From contig NZ_NIUC01000002.1 in NCBI RefSeq assembly GCF_002807035.1, forward strand, positions 1,021,267 to 1,085,266: a DNA stretch of 64,000 nt, given 5' to 3'. The notes beneath the pieces were generated by a model. It made no database searches, had not been told where the DNA came from, and saw only the letters and a list, made by a program, of their open reading frames with translations. How positions within the stretch are numbered: the first letter of the stretch is position 1; every line of letters starts with the position of its first letter. Origin of the DNA: Algoriphagus formosus. Its GTDB lineage: Bacteria > Bacteroidota > Bacteroidia > Cytophagales > Cyclobacteriaceae. The position numbers and the translations under genes are program-made. Below are positions 1 through 10,154 of the stretch, piece by piece.

Positions 1-390
1 CTGAACATAGTCCTACCTTTCGAGCAATTCAATAACATCTACATCGATCGCGATAAGCTTTTGACCTTTGATTACTTTTTCGTCAGAAAAGTAATGTTTG
101 TCAAATACTCCCAAGGCTTTGTGGTTCTTCCGGGAGGATTCGGGACGATGGATGAGTTTTTTGAAGCGCTTACCCTAATCCAAACCAACAAAATCGGCCG
201 TTTCCCTATCGTCTTGGTTGGTAAAAACTACTGGGAAGGCTTAGTGGACTGGATAAAAAGCACCCTTTTAGAAAATAAATACATTAGCCCGGAAGACTTG
301 GACTTATTTTCAGTTGTAGAAAATGCCACAGAAGCGGTGCAAGTAATTGATGACTTCTACAACAAATACCTACTCAGCCCGAATTTCTAA
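1..390 (+). CDS. LOG family (TIGR00730) protein, 5' truncated
   Basis: This is the C-terminal 129 codons of a Rossmann-fold LOG ('lysine decarboxylase-like') protein. The reading frame is open from the first base, so the N-terminus lies outside the window. Family hallmarks are visible: an RK pair at partial residues 29-30 and the nucleotide/phosphoribohydrolase motif PGGFGTMDE at 44-52. Characterised members hydrolyse nucleoside 5'-monophosphates, in plants cytokinin ribotides; the bacterial substrate is often unknown. The stop codon overlaps the start of the next gene by one base (TAATG), so the two are probably co-transcribed. A second LOG paralogue lies at 8392-8955. Confidence 0.9.
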   Translation: MNIVLPFEQFNNIYIDRDKLLTFDYFFVRKVMFVKYSQGFVVLPGGFGTMDEFFEALTLIQTNKIGRFPIVLVGKNYWEGLVDWIKSTLLENKYISPEDLDLFSVVENATEAVQVIDDFYNKYLLSPNF

Positions 391-1328
391 TGCCTCGATA
401 CCACCTGTTTTTCATTTACGGCATGTTGGCCCTATGTCTAGCTGGCATTGGGGCCATCCTGCTTCAAAAACCCACAAGAGATACCACTGGGCCACAATTT
501 ATGGACCGGCAGCAGGGAATGTCACCCATTCCTTTGGACTCAATCCGGATTTTTCCGATTCCCGATACCCTGAGTTTTGCGGGAGAAAGAGTACCGCTGG
601 ATAGACAAGATATCTTTGAGCGTCTGGAGCGGGAGATTTATTCCATAGCCTATTGGCAGTCCAATACCGTACTCCTGATGAAGCGCTCCGCAAAATATCT
701 TCCTGAAATCTCCAAAACACTTCAGGAACAAGGAGTACCGGATGATTTCAAATACTTAGCCATGGCCGAATCAGGTTTGGCGAATGTCACCTCACCTGCC
801 GGAGCTAGAGGCTTTTGGCAGTTTATGCAAGGCACAGCCAAAGATTTTGGCCTGGAGGTCAATCGCAATGTCGATGAACGATACCATTGGCAAAAGGCTA
901 CCAAAGCAGCAACAGCCTACTTAAATCAAGCCCACAAAAAGTTTGGAAATTGGACAGCAGTAGCGGCTAGTTATAATATGGGTCAGGCTGGTTTCTCCAG
1001 AAGGCAATCTGAGCAGCTGGAGGAAGATTATTATCAGCTATTGCTGAATGACGAGACGAGCAGATACATTTTTAGGATTTTGGCTTATAAAGTGATCTTT
1101 GAAAATCCTCAAGATTATGGCTTCAATCTACGTCCAAAAGACTACTATCACGATCCAGAGATGGAAATAGTAACCGTAGATAAAGACATCTCCAACTTAG
1201 CCGAATGGGCAAAAGGCCAAGGTTATAGCTACAAGGAACTCAAGCTTTATAATCCCTGGATGCGAGAGCGAAATCTAAATGTACGAAGAGGAAGAACTTA
1301 CCAAATCCTCCTGCCAAAAAAATCATAA
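390..1328 (+). CDS. Membrane-anchored lytic murein transglycosylase (MltD-like)
   Basis: This 312-aa protein is predicted to cleave peptidoglycan glycan strands in the periplasm. Residues about 7-25 form a signal anchor. The SLT (goose-lysozyme-like) domain spans about 100-235, with the catalytic Glu127 in AMAESGL, GARGFWQFM at 138-146 and AASYNMG at 192-198. Residues about 266-308 look like a single degenerate LysM module (YKELKLYNPW followed by RRGRTYQILLP), giving the MltD order of catalytic domain then LysM. The ATG overlaps the upstream LOG stop by one base. The specific gene name is not certain. Confidence 0.9.
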   Translation: MPRYHLFFIYGMLALCLAGIGAILLQKPTRDTTGPQFMDRQQGMSPIPLDSIRIFPIPDTLSFAGERVPLDRQDIFERLEREIYSIAYWQSNTVLLMKRSAKYLPEISKTLQEQGVPDDFKYLAMAESGLANVTSPAGARGFWQFMQGTAKDFGLEVNRNVDERYHWQKATKAATAYLNQAHKKFGNWTAVAASYNMGQAGFSRRQSEQLEEDYYQLLLNDETSRYIFRILAYKVIFENPQDYGFNLRPKDYYHDPEMEIVTVDKDISNLAEWAKGQGYSYKELKLYNPWMRERNLNVRRGRTYQILLPKKS

Positions 1329-1346
1329 AACTTAAATTCCAAGAGC

Positions 1347-1793
1347 ATGAATTCAGCAGAAAATGTTTTTTTGACCGTCAATTCAATCGCCTTTTTCTGC
1401 TGGATTTTTTTATTTGTCTTTTACGAAAAGACATGGATTTATAAGGCGCTCTTTTCCTTTGTCATGGTTGGACTTGCCTTGACTTATGCATTTTTCATTA
1501 CGCAGGCACTGACAGGGGAGAGTCAAGGTGGTTTCGATACATTAGGCAATCTAAAGTTACTTTTCGAGGATGATTTAGCCGTTTTGGCTGGCTGGATCCA
1601 CTATTTGGTATTTGATTTATTTGTTGGGATGTGGATATGTAGGGATTCCACTAAGCGAAATATTGGAAGATGGTGGATTTTATCTTGCCTTATCTTCACC
1701 TTTATGATGGGACCTGTTGGTTTACTACTCTACTTCATCATTCGGGCCAGCAAATCAGGAAAATACCTGCAGGATCCGTTTTCTGCAGGCTGA
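1347..1793 (+). CDS. ABA4-like (DUF4281) family membrane protein
   Basis: This 148-aa protein has about four membrane segments. The segment GWIHYLVFDLFVGMWICRDS and the later FMMGPVGLLLYFIIR match the ABA4-like family as I remember it. The plant founder is needed for neoxanthin formation, and related bacterial proteins are often linked to carotenoid modification. No carotenoid gene is visible here, so the function is open. It follows the transglycosylase by 18 nt on the same strand and may be read through from it. Confidence 0.75.
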   Translation: MNSAENVFLTVNSIAFFCWIFLFVFYEKTWIYKALFSFVMVGLALTYAFFITQALTGESQGGFDTLGNLKLLFEDDLAVLAGWIHYLVFDLFVGMWICRDSTKRNIGRWWILSCLIFTFMMGPVGLLLYFIIRASKSGKYLQDPFSAG

Positions 1794-1861
1794 AAATCCT
1801 AAGTAACTTCCATCTGAAGATTTATTTTTCTAATAGGTATTTCCGCATGAGAAATTGTTTG

Positions 1862-1869
1862 TACCTTTG
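1862..1869 (+). promoter_or_regulatory. Bacteroidota -7 promoter element for guaB
   Basis: TACCTTTG matches the Bacteroidota -7 consensus TAnnTTTG and lies 36 nt before the guaB ATG. A clear -33 TTTG is not seen. Assignment is by consensus match and position only. Confidence 0.5.
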
Positions 1870-1881
1870 ACGGGCAAATAG

Positions 1882-3384
<1,503 letters not shown>

Positions 3385-3427
3385 TTTTAACAATCCATTA
3401 TCCTTTTCAAATTTTTGGAAAGGGCAT

Positions 3428-3458
3428 AAAAAAACCCGGCTTAGTGGCCGGGTTTTTT
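3428..3458. terminator. Bidirectional intrinsic terminator between guaB and secDF
   Basis: A perfect 12-bp stem (AAAAAACCCGGC at 3429-3440, GCCGGGTTTTTT at 3447-3458) encloses a 6-nt loop. The A-run on one side and T-run on the other let it stop transcription from both convergent genes. Confidence 0.9.
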
Positions 3459-3478
3459 GCATTTATTGGTTATGCTAA

Positions 3479-6442
3479 TTAAGCTACTTTTTTCGCTTCT
3501 TTTTCTTTATCCAACTCTTTCTTCATCAAGTCTACTACAATCGGAGTAGCGATGTATACAGAGGAATAAGTACCTACTAGAATACCGATGAACAAGGCGA
3601 AAGAGAATCCTCTCAAAACTTCTCCACCGAAGATCAATAGAACTATTACCACGATCAAAGTTGTGAATGAAGTGATCAAAGTTCTACCCAAGGTAAGGTT
3701 GATCGCTTCATTGAAGATATTCACCAGTTTACCGGTTCCTCTTAGCTCGATATTTTCACGAATACGGTCAAAAACGATCACCGTATCGTTGATCGAGTAA
3801 CCGATCACCGTCAATATCGCAGCGATAAATACTTGATCGATCTCAAAGGTCGCTCCCAAGGCAGTAGCAATTGCAAATGCTGCAATCACAAATAGGGTAT
3901 CGTGAACCAAAGCAGCAATAGATGCCAAGGAGAATTGCCACTTTCGGAATCGTACCAAAATGTAAAGGAAGATAGCAATCAAGGCTACGATCATAGCTTC
4001 AGCAGAGGAAGTCTTAATATCGTCTGCTACAGTCGCCCCCACTTTCGAGGATCCAGTAATTGCGAATTGGCCAGTTCCTAGGTTTTCAGCATTATCTGTG
4101 AAAGAGAAGCCTGTGACTGTGGCAATTCCTTCTTTTACCTTTTCTTCTACCTGACGGTTGGACTCGTCATCATCCTCGTTGATCAGATAGGAAGTGGTAA
4201 CTTTCAAGACATTATTTGCACCATACGTTTTAACCTCTACGGAGCCATCAAATTCGCCATCCAGTCCTACTTTCAATTCAGAAGGAACTACCGGCTCTTC
4301 AAAAGCAACGATATAAGATCGACCACCGGTAAAGTCAACACCAAACTTCAACCCGTTCACAGCGGCGATAGCCAAACCAACAATGATGATTCCAGATGAA
4401 ATCAAATATGCGGTCTTTCGCTTGCTTAAGAAATCGAAGTTCAAGCCAGTCAATGCATTTTTGGCAAATGGCGTTGCGAAGCTGATTGAGCTCTTTTCTC
4501 CTTTTTTGCTCATCCAGTGAACAATCACTCGAGTGATAAATACCGCCGAGAAGAAGGACGAAGCAATACCGATCATCAATACGATGGCAAAGCCTTTTAC
4601 TGGACCTTGTCCCAAAGCGTAAAGAATGGCACCAGTCAAGAATGTCGTCACATTGGAGTCCAAGATGGCAGAGAAAGCTTTGTTATAACCTGCGTTGATT
4701 GAAGCAAGTAGACCTGCTCCATTTCGAAGTTCCTCCTTGATTCGCTCAAAGATGAGTACGTTCGCATCAATGGACATACCGATAGTCAATACGATACCGG
4801 CGATACCAGGCAAGGTCAAAGCTGCTCCCAACTGAGCAAGGATTCCTAGAATGAAGAAGATGTTGAATACCAATGCCGCGATAGCAACCAATCCACCTTT
4901 GGAATAGTAGGCCACCATGAAAAGGACAACTAAGACAAGACCTGCCACCATGGAAATGATACCTTGGCCTTGAGCTTCTTTACCCAATGTTGGACCAATG
5001 ATGCTTTCTTCCACAATTTGAGTTGGCGCAGGAAGTGAACCTGACTTCAGAATATTTGCCAAATCCTGTGCTTCCTGCAGGGTGAAAGATCCTGAAATTT
5101 CAGACTGACCTGTAGGAATTTCGCCATTTACTACCGGTGCTGTGTACACATAGTCATCCAAAACTACTGCAATACGACGACCTATATTTGCACCGGTAAG
5201 TGATCTCCACTTTCTGGCACCTTCTGCATTCATTTGCATGGACACAGCAGGACGGGAAGTCTGATCAAGCACCTGACGAGCGTCGGTTACCACATCACCT
5301 TCTAGAGGCGCTTGGTCTGCTCCTCGAGGAGCTCTGATGGCATAAAGCTCAAGAATCTCCAAATCTGTACCTTCTGGTACAAATGGCTTCACACCCCAAA
5401 GCAATTTAATGTCTCTTGGAAGTAGTGATTTGTAATCTGGGTTTTTAAGGATTCGATTGATGATAATAGTATCACGAACCTGATAAGCAAGACCATAATT
5501 CGGCTGAATTAGGCTGTAGATCGGAGAAACGTCATTGGAAGGATTCATTGGATCGATCTCCGCCAACTGCTTTTCAAGCGCATTTCGAAGAGAATCTTCC
5601 TCTGTCATATTCTCTGTAGATACCGTGTCTTCGTCGCTAGTATCTGCATTTTGATTATCAGCTACCCAAGCAGCGTTGATCGCGTCAAGGGAACCGCCTA
5701 GTTCGTTTACTTCAGCTACTTCCCAAAACTGCAATTTCGCTACTCCTTGAAGTAGGTTTCTTACACGCTCCTGGTTATCTACACCTGGAAGCTCTACTTG
5801 AATACGACCAGTTCCTTGAATTCGCTGAATGTTTGGCTGAGAAGTACCAAATCGGTCAATTCGCGTACGAAGAATGTTGAAAGATCTTTCGATTGCGTTT
5901 TCAACTTCTGTGTCGATGATCTCTAGAATTTCTGCATCAGATGACTCAAGGGAAATACGGCCACGATTGGCAGCAGTCGCAAAAATGCTGCTTAGCTGAC
6001 GTCCTGGGTTGTTACTTTGCCATGCGGAATAGAATAGATCCACATACTTTTCAGTAGAGGTTTTAGCAACTTCGCGAGCTTCATCAACAGCCTGATTGAA
6101 TCCAGGATCTTTGGGATTTCCTGCAAGACCCTTTACAATTTCCACTGGGGAAACTTCCAAGGTTACGTGCATTCCTCCTTGAAGGTCTAGACCTAGACCC
6201 AATTCAGTTTCTTTGATTTCTTGATAGGTAAAATCTGCCCCTAAGAAGTTGTACACCGGCTCTCTCCAGATAGAGTCTAGGTAGGATCTTCTTTTGGCAA
6301 AATCTACGTTGCCATCTGCTTCGACGGCATATTCAGTGGCTTGTTTTTGAATACCACTTGATACAAATGTGAATGACAGATAATACAGACACAAGCCTGT
6401 GATCACCACTGTCAAAAACACAATGACTCCTTTGTTTTGCAT
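3479..6442 (-). CDS. secDF: Fused protein translocase subunit SecD-SecF
   Basis: SecDF is an RND-like accessory of the SecYEG channel that uses the proton gradient to pull proteins across the inner membrane. At 987 aa this is a natural SecD+SecF fusion, as expected in Bacteroidota. The N-terminal TM (about 6-25) is followed by the SecD signature LGLDLQGGMH (83-92), the P1 periplasmic domain and a SecD membrane block with the SIDANVLIFERI segment. The SecF half repeats the layout with LKFGVDFTGG and GYSINDTVIVFDRIREN. A charged linker (SDEDTVSTENMTEED) sits in the SecD periplasmic region, and a lysine-rich tail ends the protein. Confidence 0.97.
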   Translation of the reverse strand: MQNKGVIVFLTVVITGLCLYYLSFTFVSSGIQKQATEYAVEADGNVDFAKRRSYLDSIWREPVYNFLGADFTYQEIKETELGLGLDLQGGMHVTLEVSPVEIVKGLAGNPKDPGFNQAVDEAREVAKTSTEKYVDLFYSAWQSNNPGRQLSSIFATAANRGRISLESSDAEILEIIDTEVENAIERSFNILRTRIDRFGTSQPNIQRIQGTGRIQVELPGVDNQERVRNLLQGVAKLQFWEVAEVNELGGSLDAINAAWVADNQNADTSDEDTVSTENMTEEDSLRNALEKQLAEIDPMNPSNDVSPIYSLIQPNYGLAYQVRDTIIINRILKNPDYKSLLPRDIKLLWGVKPFVPEGTDLEILELYAIRAPRGADQAPLEGDVVTDARQVLDQTSRPAVSMQMNAEGARKWRSLTGANIGRRIAVVLDDYVYTAPVVNGEIPTGQSEISGSFTLQEAQDLANILKSGSLPAPTQIVEESIIGPTLGKEAQGQGIISMVAGLVLVVLFMVAYYSKGGLVAIAALVFNIFFILGILAQLGAALTLPGIAGIVLTIGMSIDANVLIFERIKEELRNGAGLLASINAGYNKAFSAILDSNVTTFLTGAILYALGQGPVKGFAIVLMIGIASSFFSAVFITRVIVHWMSKKGEKSSISFATPFAKNALTGLNFDFLSKRKTAYLISSGIIIVGLAIAAVNGLKFGVDFTGGRSYIVAFEEPVVPSELKVGLDGEFDGSVEVKTYGANNVLKVTTSYLINEDDDESNRQVEEKVKEGIATVTGFSFTDNAENLGTGQFAITGSSKVGATVADDIKTSSAEAMIVALIAIFLYILVRFRKWQFSLASIAALVHDTLFVIAAFAIATALGATFEIDQVFIAAILTVIGYSINDTVIVFDRIRENIELRGTGKLVNIFNEAINLTLGRTLITSFTTLIVVIVLLIFGGEVLRGFSFALFIGILVGTYSSVYIATPIVVDLMKKELDKEKEAKKVA

Positions 6443-6536
6443 TGGATTATAGAATTAATTATTGATTTCTTAAATAGAATAAGGATGCATAGACCAATAA
6501 GTCATGCATGGAAATTGGCAAGAAAAAGAAGGAAAA

Positions 6537-6884
6537 CTAGGGCCCGAGCGTGGAAATAATCCGCTCAAAAAGTATCTCAACCAGCTGATTGGATGGAGCA
6601 AAGGAAGCCAATTCAATCGTAAATGACCTTGGCTCGAAGCTGATAATGTCATAAATAAAGTATAAGGCCGTCTGGGTCAATTGCACCGCAAAAGGGACCA
6701 CAGCATCTACTGCCATGGAGATGACAGCCTGCTCACTTCCATCCTCTGTGGATTGATGCTCAATCTTATTGATTTCGGGATGAGTGACGTATTCTAATGA
6801 GGAGACAAAAAAGCACAGCAATAGTGCCAAGGCCAATGTGAACCTTCGCTGCCATAGAATGTTATTTTGTGCTTTTTGCTTCAT
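6537..6884 (-). CDS. Unknown small membrane-anchored protein
   Basis: This 115-aa protein belongs to no family I recognise. It has one N-terminal hydrophobic segment (about 13-29: FTLALALLLCFFVSSLE) and a second moderately hydrophobic stretch near 60-80 (VDAVVPFAVQLTQTALYFIYDII). I chose the ATG at 6884 rather than an in-frame start at 6989, because the longer form would overlap udk and because a TATATTTG promoter element ends 6 nt before this ATG. It lies between udk and secDF on the same strand. Confidence 0.65.
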   Translation of the reverse strand: MKQKAQNNILWQRRFTLALALLLCFFVSSLEYVTHPEINKIEHQSTEDGSEQAVISMAVDAVVPFAVQLTQTALYFIYDIISFEPRSFTIELASFAPSNQLVEILFERIISTLGP

Positions 6885-6890
6885 GCTGCG

Positions 6891-6898
6891 CAAATATA
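6891..6898 (-). promoter_or_regulatory. -7 element 6 nt upstream of the 6884 start (possible leaderless mRNA)
   Basis: On the minus strand TATATTTG matches TAnnTTTG exactly. Only six bases separate it from the ATG, so transcription would start at or just before the start codon. Confidence 0.55.
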
Positions 6899-6936
6899 GA
6901 GAATATTTACAATGTAAAAGCCCTTTCCTGAGAGTT

Positions 6937-7554
6937 TTAGCTTGATTTCGCTTTGAGGTAAGCCCGAATGACCTCCAAACCCTTATCAAAGTTCAAATTG
7001 TTCGGAATGATCAAATCAGCGTCATTTTTGAAAGGCTTGATGTACTTTTCATAGGTTGGCATCACGTGCATTTCATACCGATAAAGGACATCGTCCAGAT
7101 CATATCCTCGCTCTACTTTGTCACGGATGATTCTGCGCTTGAGCTTGATGTGATCCTTGGCATCGATAAATATTTTCAGATCGAGCAAGTCCGAAAGCTC
7201 AGGATAGTACAATACGAATATTCCCTCTACCACGATGACCGGTGCAGGATGAAAGGTGAGCATCGCCGGTTTTTTAGCGGCATTATTAAAAGTGTACTCT
7301 TCTCTATGAATTGTCTCTCCTGCTTGAATCCTGCGAATATCAGCCGCATAGGCTTCGAAGTCTATGCTTTGGGGGGTATCAAAATTATGTATCCCTTGGG
7401 CATCGATTGGCTGCAAATGCCTTGGTTTATAGTAGTTGTCCTGCGAGATCAAACAAACCTCTCCTGGATCAAAACTTCCTAAAAGTCTTTCCAAAAAAAG
7501 TGTCTTACCTGAGGCAGAACCTCCTGTGATTCCTACTATAAATGGCCGTCCCAT
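6937..7554 (-). CDS. udk: Uridine kinase
   Basis: Udk phosphorylates uridine and cytidine to UMP and CMP with ATP or GTP (pyrimidine salvage). The 205-aa protein starts with a P-loop, GGSASGKT at 11-18, and continues with the substrate segment SQDNYY and NFDTPQSID typical of uridine kinases. RRIIRDKVERGYDLDDVLYRYE is the usual lid/arginine region. It lies 21 nt downstream of rdgB on the same strand, giving a small nucleotide-metabolism operon. Confidence 0.93.
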   Translation of the reverse strand: MGRPFIVGITGGSASGKTLFLERLLGSFDPGEVCLISQDNYYKPRHLQPIDAQGIHNFDTPQSIDFEAYAADIRRIQAGETIHREEYTFNNAAKKPAMLTFHPAPVIVVEGIFVLYYPELSDLLDLKIFIDAKDHIKLKRRIIRDKVERGYDLDDVLYRYEMHVMPTYEKYIKPFKNDADLIIPNNLNFDKGLEVIRAYLKAKSS

Positions 7555-7575
7555 GTGCTGAATTTTGCCACAAGT

Positions 7576-8157
7576 TTAAAAATTTTTACTCGTTAAAAAT
7601 TGAACTAATGCATGAACCTCCTTTCCACGGTGAGAAATGCGGTTTTTTTCTTCCATATCAAGCTCTGCAAAGGTCCGATTCATTCCTTCCGGCACAAAAA
7701 TAGGATCATACCCGAATCCCTTTTCGCCTCTTCGTTCTTCGATAATCTTCCCCTTAGCTACCCCTTCAAAAGCATATTCATCCTCACCCAAAATCAAAGC
7801 GATCACAGTTCGAAACTGAGCTTCTCTATTGCTTATTCCACTAAGATTTTTCAACAAAAGGTCCACATTCCTTTCATCCGATCGAGGCTCACCTGCATAG
7901 CGACCGGAGTAGACTCCTGGTTCACCTTGAAGAGCTGCCACTTCCAAACCTGTGTCATCCGCAAAGCAATCTACGCCATACTTCTCCTTGACATATCGAG
8001 CTTTTTGGAACGCATTGTGATCAAGCGTATTTCCAGTCTCTGGAAGCTCTTCCTCACAACCAATTTCTTTGAGCGAAACTATCTCTATGGACTTGGGAAG
8101 AGCTGCCCTGACCTCTTCTATTTTCTTCGAGTTGTTGGTGGCAAAGCAAATTTTCAT
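7576..8157 (-). CDS. rdgB: Non-canonical purine NTP pyrophosphatase (RdgB/HAM1)
   Basis: This 193-aa enzyme hydrolyses ITP, dITP and XTP to monophosphates and so keeps deaminated purines out of DNA and RNA. The family opening is clear (KICFATNNSKKIEEV), as are FADDTGLEV with its metal-binding aspartates, GVYSGRYAG, and the C-terminal GFGYDPIFVPEG and SHRGKE. It is the first gene of a minus-strand run (rdgB-udk). Its leader and start codon belong to a repeated module also found at 12.7 kb. Confidence 0.95.
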   Translation of the reverse strand: MKICFATNNSKKIEEVRAALPKSIEIVSLKEIGCEEELPETGNTLDHNAFQKARYVKEKYGVDCFADDTGLEVAALQGEPGVYSGRYAGEPRSDERNVDLLLKNLSGISNREAQFRTVIALILGEDEYAFEGVAKGKIIEERRGEKGFGYDPIFVPEGMNRTFAELDMEEKNRISHRGKEVHALVQFLTSKNF

Positions 8158-8217
8158 GTGTTTATAATTTGTTTTTCAGCGGCCATAACCTGTCCCGAAC
8201 TGTAGTTCGGGATGGAA
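8153..8217 (-). repeat. Dispersed leader/palindrome repeat, copy A (rdgB leader)
   Basis: On the minus strand about 62 nt align to 12720-12785 with roughly seven mismatches. The shared block holds a TCCCGAACT/AGTTCGGGA palindrome (8193-8212) and the leader AAACAAATTATAAACACATGAAA that ends in the rdgB start codon. The other copy has no gene behind its ATG. Confidence 0.75.
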
Positions 8218-8241
8218 TGCCCTACCCTGATATATCGGGGT
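8193..8241. repeat. Two short TCCCGA-type palindromes
   Basis: TCCCGAACT (8193-8201) pairs with AGTTCGGGA (8204-8212). A second near-palindrome, ACCCTGATATATCGGGGT, lies at 8224-8241. Both share the CCCGA...TCGGG frame with palindromes at 12725-12744 and 23363-23378. The rest of the 234-bp gap between rdgB and the LOG gene shows nothing recognisable. Confidence 0.65.
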
Positions 8242-8391
8242 ATTCCCCTGTGTTAGGAGCCATTCATATGGGCATTTCATATCCAAAAGTACAGAATATT
8301 CCTAAGACGAATTATCGGTTTTTAAGCGGTTTTTTTATTGTCATTACTTTTCGAAGAACTAACTTCGGACAGTTTTTTAAATCTCCTACTT

Positions 8392-8955
8392 ATGAAAAAA
8401 ATCACGGTCTATTGCGGCTCAAAAAAAGGCAATTCCTCTGTTTTCGAATCAGCTGCAAGAGCACTTGCTCAAGAGATGATCAATCGAGACCTATCCTTGG
8501 TCTATGGAGCTGGTCGGGTAGGGCTCATGGGGGTGATTGCAGATGAAATGCTGGCAGGAGGCAAAGAGGTGTTGGGCATTATCCCACAAAAACTGGTAGA
8601 CCGGGAAGTAGCACACTCAGGATGTACAGAGCTAGTCATCGTCGAGACCATGCGCGACCGAAAATGGCTAATGGCGGAGCGAGGTGATGCTTTTATTGCC
8701 ATGCCGGGTGGAATCGGGACTTTAGAGGAACTGTTTGAAATTATGACATTGAATCAATTGCACTATATTCAGAAACCCCTCGCACTTTATAATGTCAACG
8801 GCTATTATGACATGCTCATCGAATTTCTAAATCATGCAATGAAAGAGGGCTTTTTATACCCCGAGCAGGAAGAACTTTTGATCATTTCTGATGACCCTGT
8901 GGAGCTTTTGGATCAAATGCAAGCCTACCAAGCCAGAAGACCGGCTGACTGGTAA
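8392..8955 (+). CDS. LOG family (TIGR00730) Rossmann-fold protein
   Basis: This complete 187-aa LOG-family protein is a probable nucleoside-5'-monophosphate phosphoribohydrolase. Visible motifs are CGSKKGN near the N-terminus, VYGAGRVGLMG, the MRDRKWLM segment carrying the conserved Arg-Lys, and PGGIGTLEE. I take the ATG at 8392, since the in-frame upstream start at 8338 adds residues the family lacks. It is shorter and more typical of the bacterial and plant LOG group than the truncated paralogue at the window start. Confidence 0.92.
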   Translation: MKKITVYCGSKKGNSSVFESAARALAQEMINRDLSLVYGAGRVGLMGVIADEMLAGGKEVLGIIPQKLVDREVAHSGCTELVIVETMRDRKWLMAERGDAFIAMPGGIGTLEELFEIMTLNQLHYIQKPLALYNVNGYYDMLIEFLNHAMKEGFLYPEQEELLIISDDPVELLDQMQAYQARRPADW

Positions 8956-9054
8956 AAGACAGTTTTTCAAAAAGAATTATTTTTTGATTTGAAATAATAT
9001 TTGGATAATTCTCGTTCTGCATCAAAAGAATTTTATCCAGAATTGGATTTTTTC

Positions 9055-9062
9055 TATTTTTG
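9055..9062 (+). promoter_or_regulatory. -7 promoter element for the 9081 gene
   Basis: TATTTTTG fits TAnnTTTG and sits 18 nt before the ATG at 9081. It also argues against the upstream TTG start at 9060, which would lie inside the promoter. Confidence 0.5.
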
Positions 9063-9080
9063 CCAGAGTTCGAACTGAAA

Positions 9081-9584
9081 ATGATTCAAAAACTTTTCCC
9101 ATTAGACAAAAATTATATCCTTAGACAAGCGCAATTTGCGCTAGAAGAGGAACTTTTGGATCAAATGGTATACGAACTAAAGCGGTCTTACACTTACCTC
9201 TACAATCCACTCAAACTCATGGACAGCACCTATGCCGTGATTTTAGACGGGTTTGAGTTTCCTACCGATCGCATTCGAATGATCTATCGGCAGCTTTGTG
9301 GCGTTTATCGCTATCAACAACAAGACAATCAGCTAGAGCTGCTATTTGACGGCAAATCGCATTTTGACAAGTTTAAGGAAGAGTGGGAGGCTGCGTTTAT
9401 CTCGATGATTCGTCAATTGGGTCAACATGAGCAATACGTCAAAACTATGCTTCGGATGACCCTATTGTTTGATACAGAATCTCGTGCCGAATGGGCCGAA
9501 AACCACTGCAAAGCCTTTATCAATCAACACTTTGGAATTCGCGTGGTGAAGAGACATGGCGAATTGGTCCTAAAAGTTAGCTAG
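9081..9584 (+). CDS. Unknown cytoplasmic protein, 167 aa
   Basis: I do not recognise this family. The protein is soluble, without signal peptide or membrane segment, rich in aromatic and charged residues, and probably mostly helical at the N-terminus (YILRQAQFALEEELLDQMVYELKRSYTYLYNP is in this region). No catalytic motif stands out. It has its own TAnnTTTG element, which supports a real gene, and it converges on the DUF2237 gene with a 12-nt gap. Confidence 0.7.
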   Translation: MIQKLFPLDKNYILRQAQFALEEELLDQMVYELKRSYTYLYNPLKLMDSTYAVILDGFEFPTDRIRMIYRQLCGVYRYQQQDNQLELLFDGKSHFDKFKEEWEAAFISMIRQLGQHEQYVKTMLRMTLLFDTESRAEWAENHCKAFINQHFGIRVVKRHGELVLKVS

Positions 9585-9596
9585 GCTGTAAGTCCT

Positions 9597-9986
9597 TTAC
9601 TTTTTACTGAAAGCAAACTTTACCAGCACATCCAAGGGTACAAAATCCAAGCTTCGCTCATGGGTTGCCTCCAACACCACTTCCGGAGCTACTCCTGCTT
9701 CATAGGCTTCCTTCCAGCGGAGCACACACAAGCACCAGCGATCTCTAGGTTTTAGACCGGGAAAAAGATATTCAGGCCTTGGTGTAATCAGGTCGTTTCC
9801 CTGCTTCCTGGAAAAATCTAAAAATTCCTCAGTTACAATCGCGCAGACTGTATGAGTCCCATGATCAGTCTGTCCCGTACTGCAGCAACCATCTCTGAAA
9901 AATCCCGTCAAAGGGTCCATGCTGCAGGGGATCAATTTTTCCCCAAAGACATTTTTATCCGCTTCTTTCTGAAAGTTTTCCTGCAT
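9597..9986 (-). CDS. DUF2237 family protein
   Basis: This 129-aa protein matches DUF2237 by its conserved features: NVFGEKLIPCSMDPLTGFFRDGCC, then DHGTHTVCA, LKPRDRWCLC and a C-terminal THERSLDFVPL. Several conserved cysteines and histidines suggest metal or redox chemistry, but no function is established. It is a single gene convergent with the 9081 gene and divergent from ppsA. Confidence 0.88.
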   Translation of the reverse strand: MQENFQKEADKNVFGEKLIPCSMDPLTGFFRDGCCSTGQTDHGTHTVCAIVTEEFLDFSRKQGNDLITPRPEYLFPGLKPRDRWCLCVLRWKEAYEAGVAPEVVLEATHERSLDFVPLDVLVKFAFSKK

Positions 9987-10154
9987 GATTTCAATTGTGA
10001 ATATTAGAATATAACTGCGTTTGAAACAATCAGTTTACTGCTTTTCGCTACTCAATTGATTTTCTGGAATCAATATTAGGAAAAGGCCTGATTTTTATCA
10101 GCTAAAACGGAGCTATTCTTTCCTATTTTTAAGTATCAATAACGAGCAAATAGG

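Noticed and set aside
7612..8205. Plus-strand ORF of 197 codons
   Set aside because: Antisense shadow of rdgB, which has full family motifs on the other strand.
9060..9080. TTG start giving seven extra residues for the 9081 gene
   Set aside because: It falls inside the TATTTTTG promoter element.
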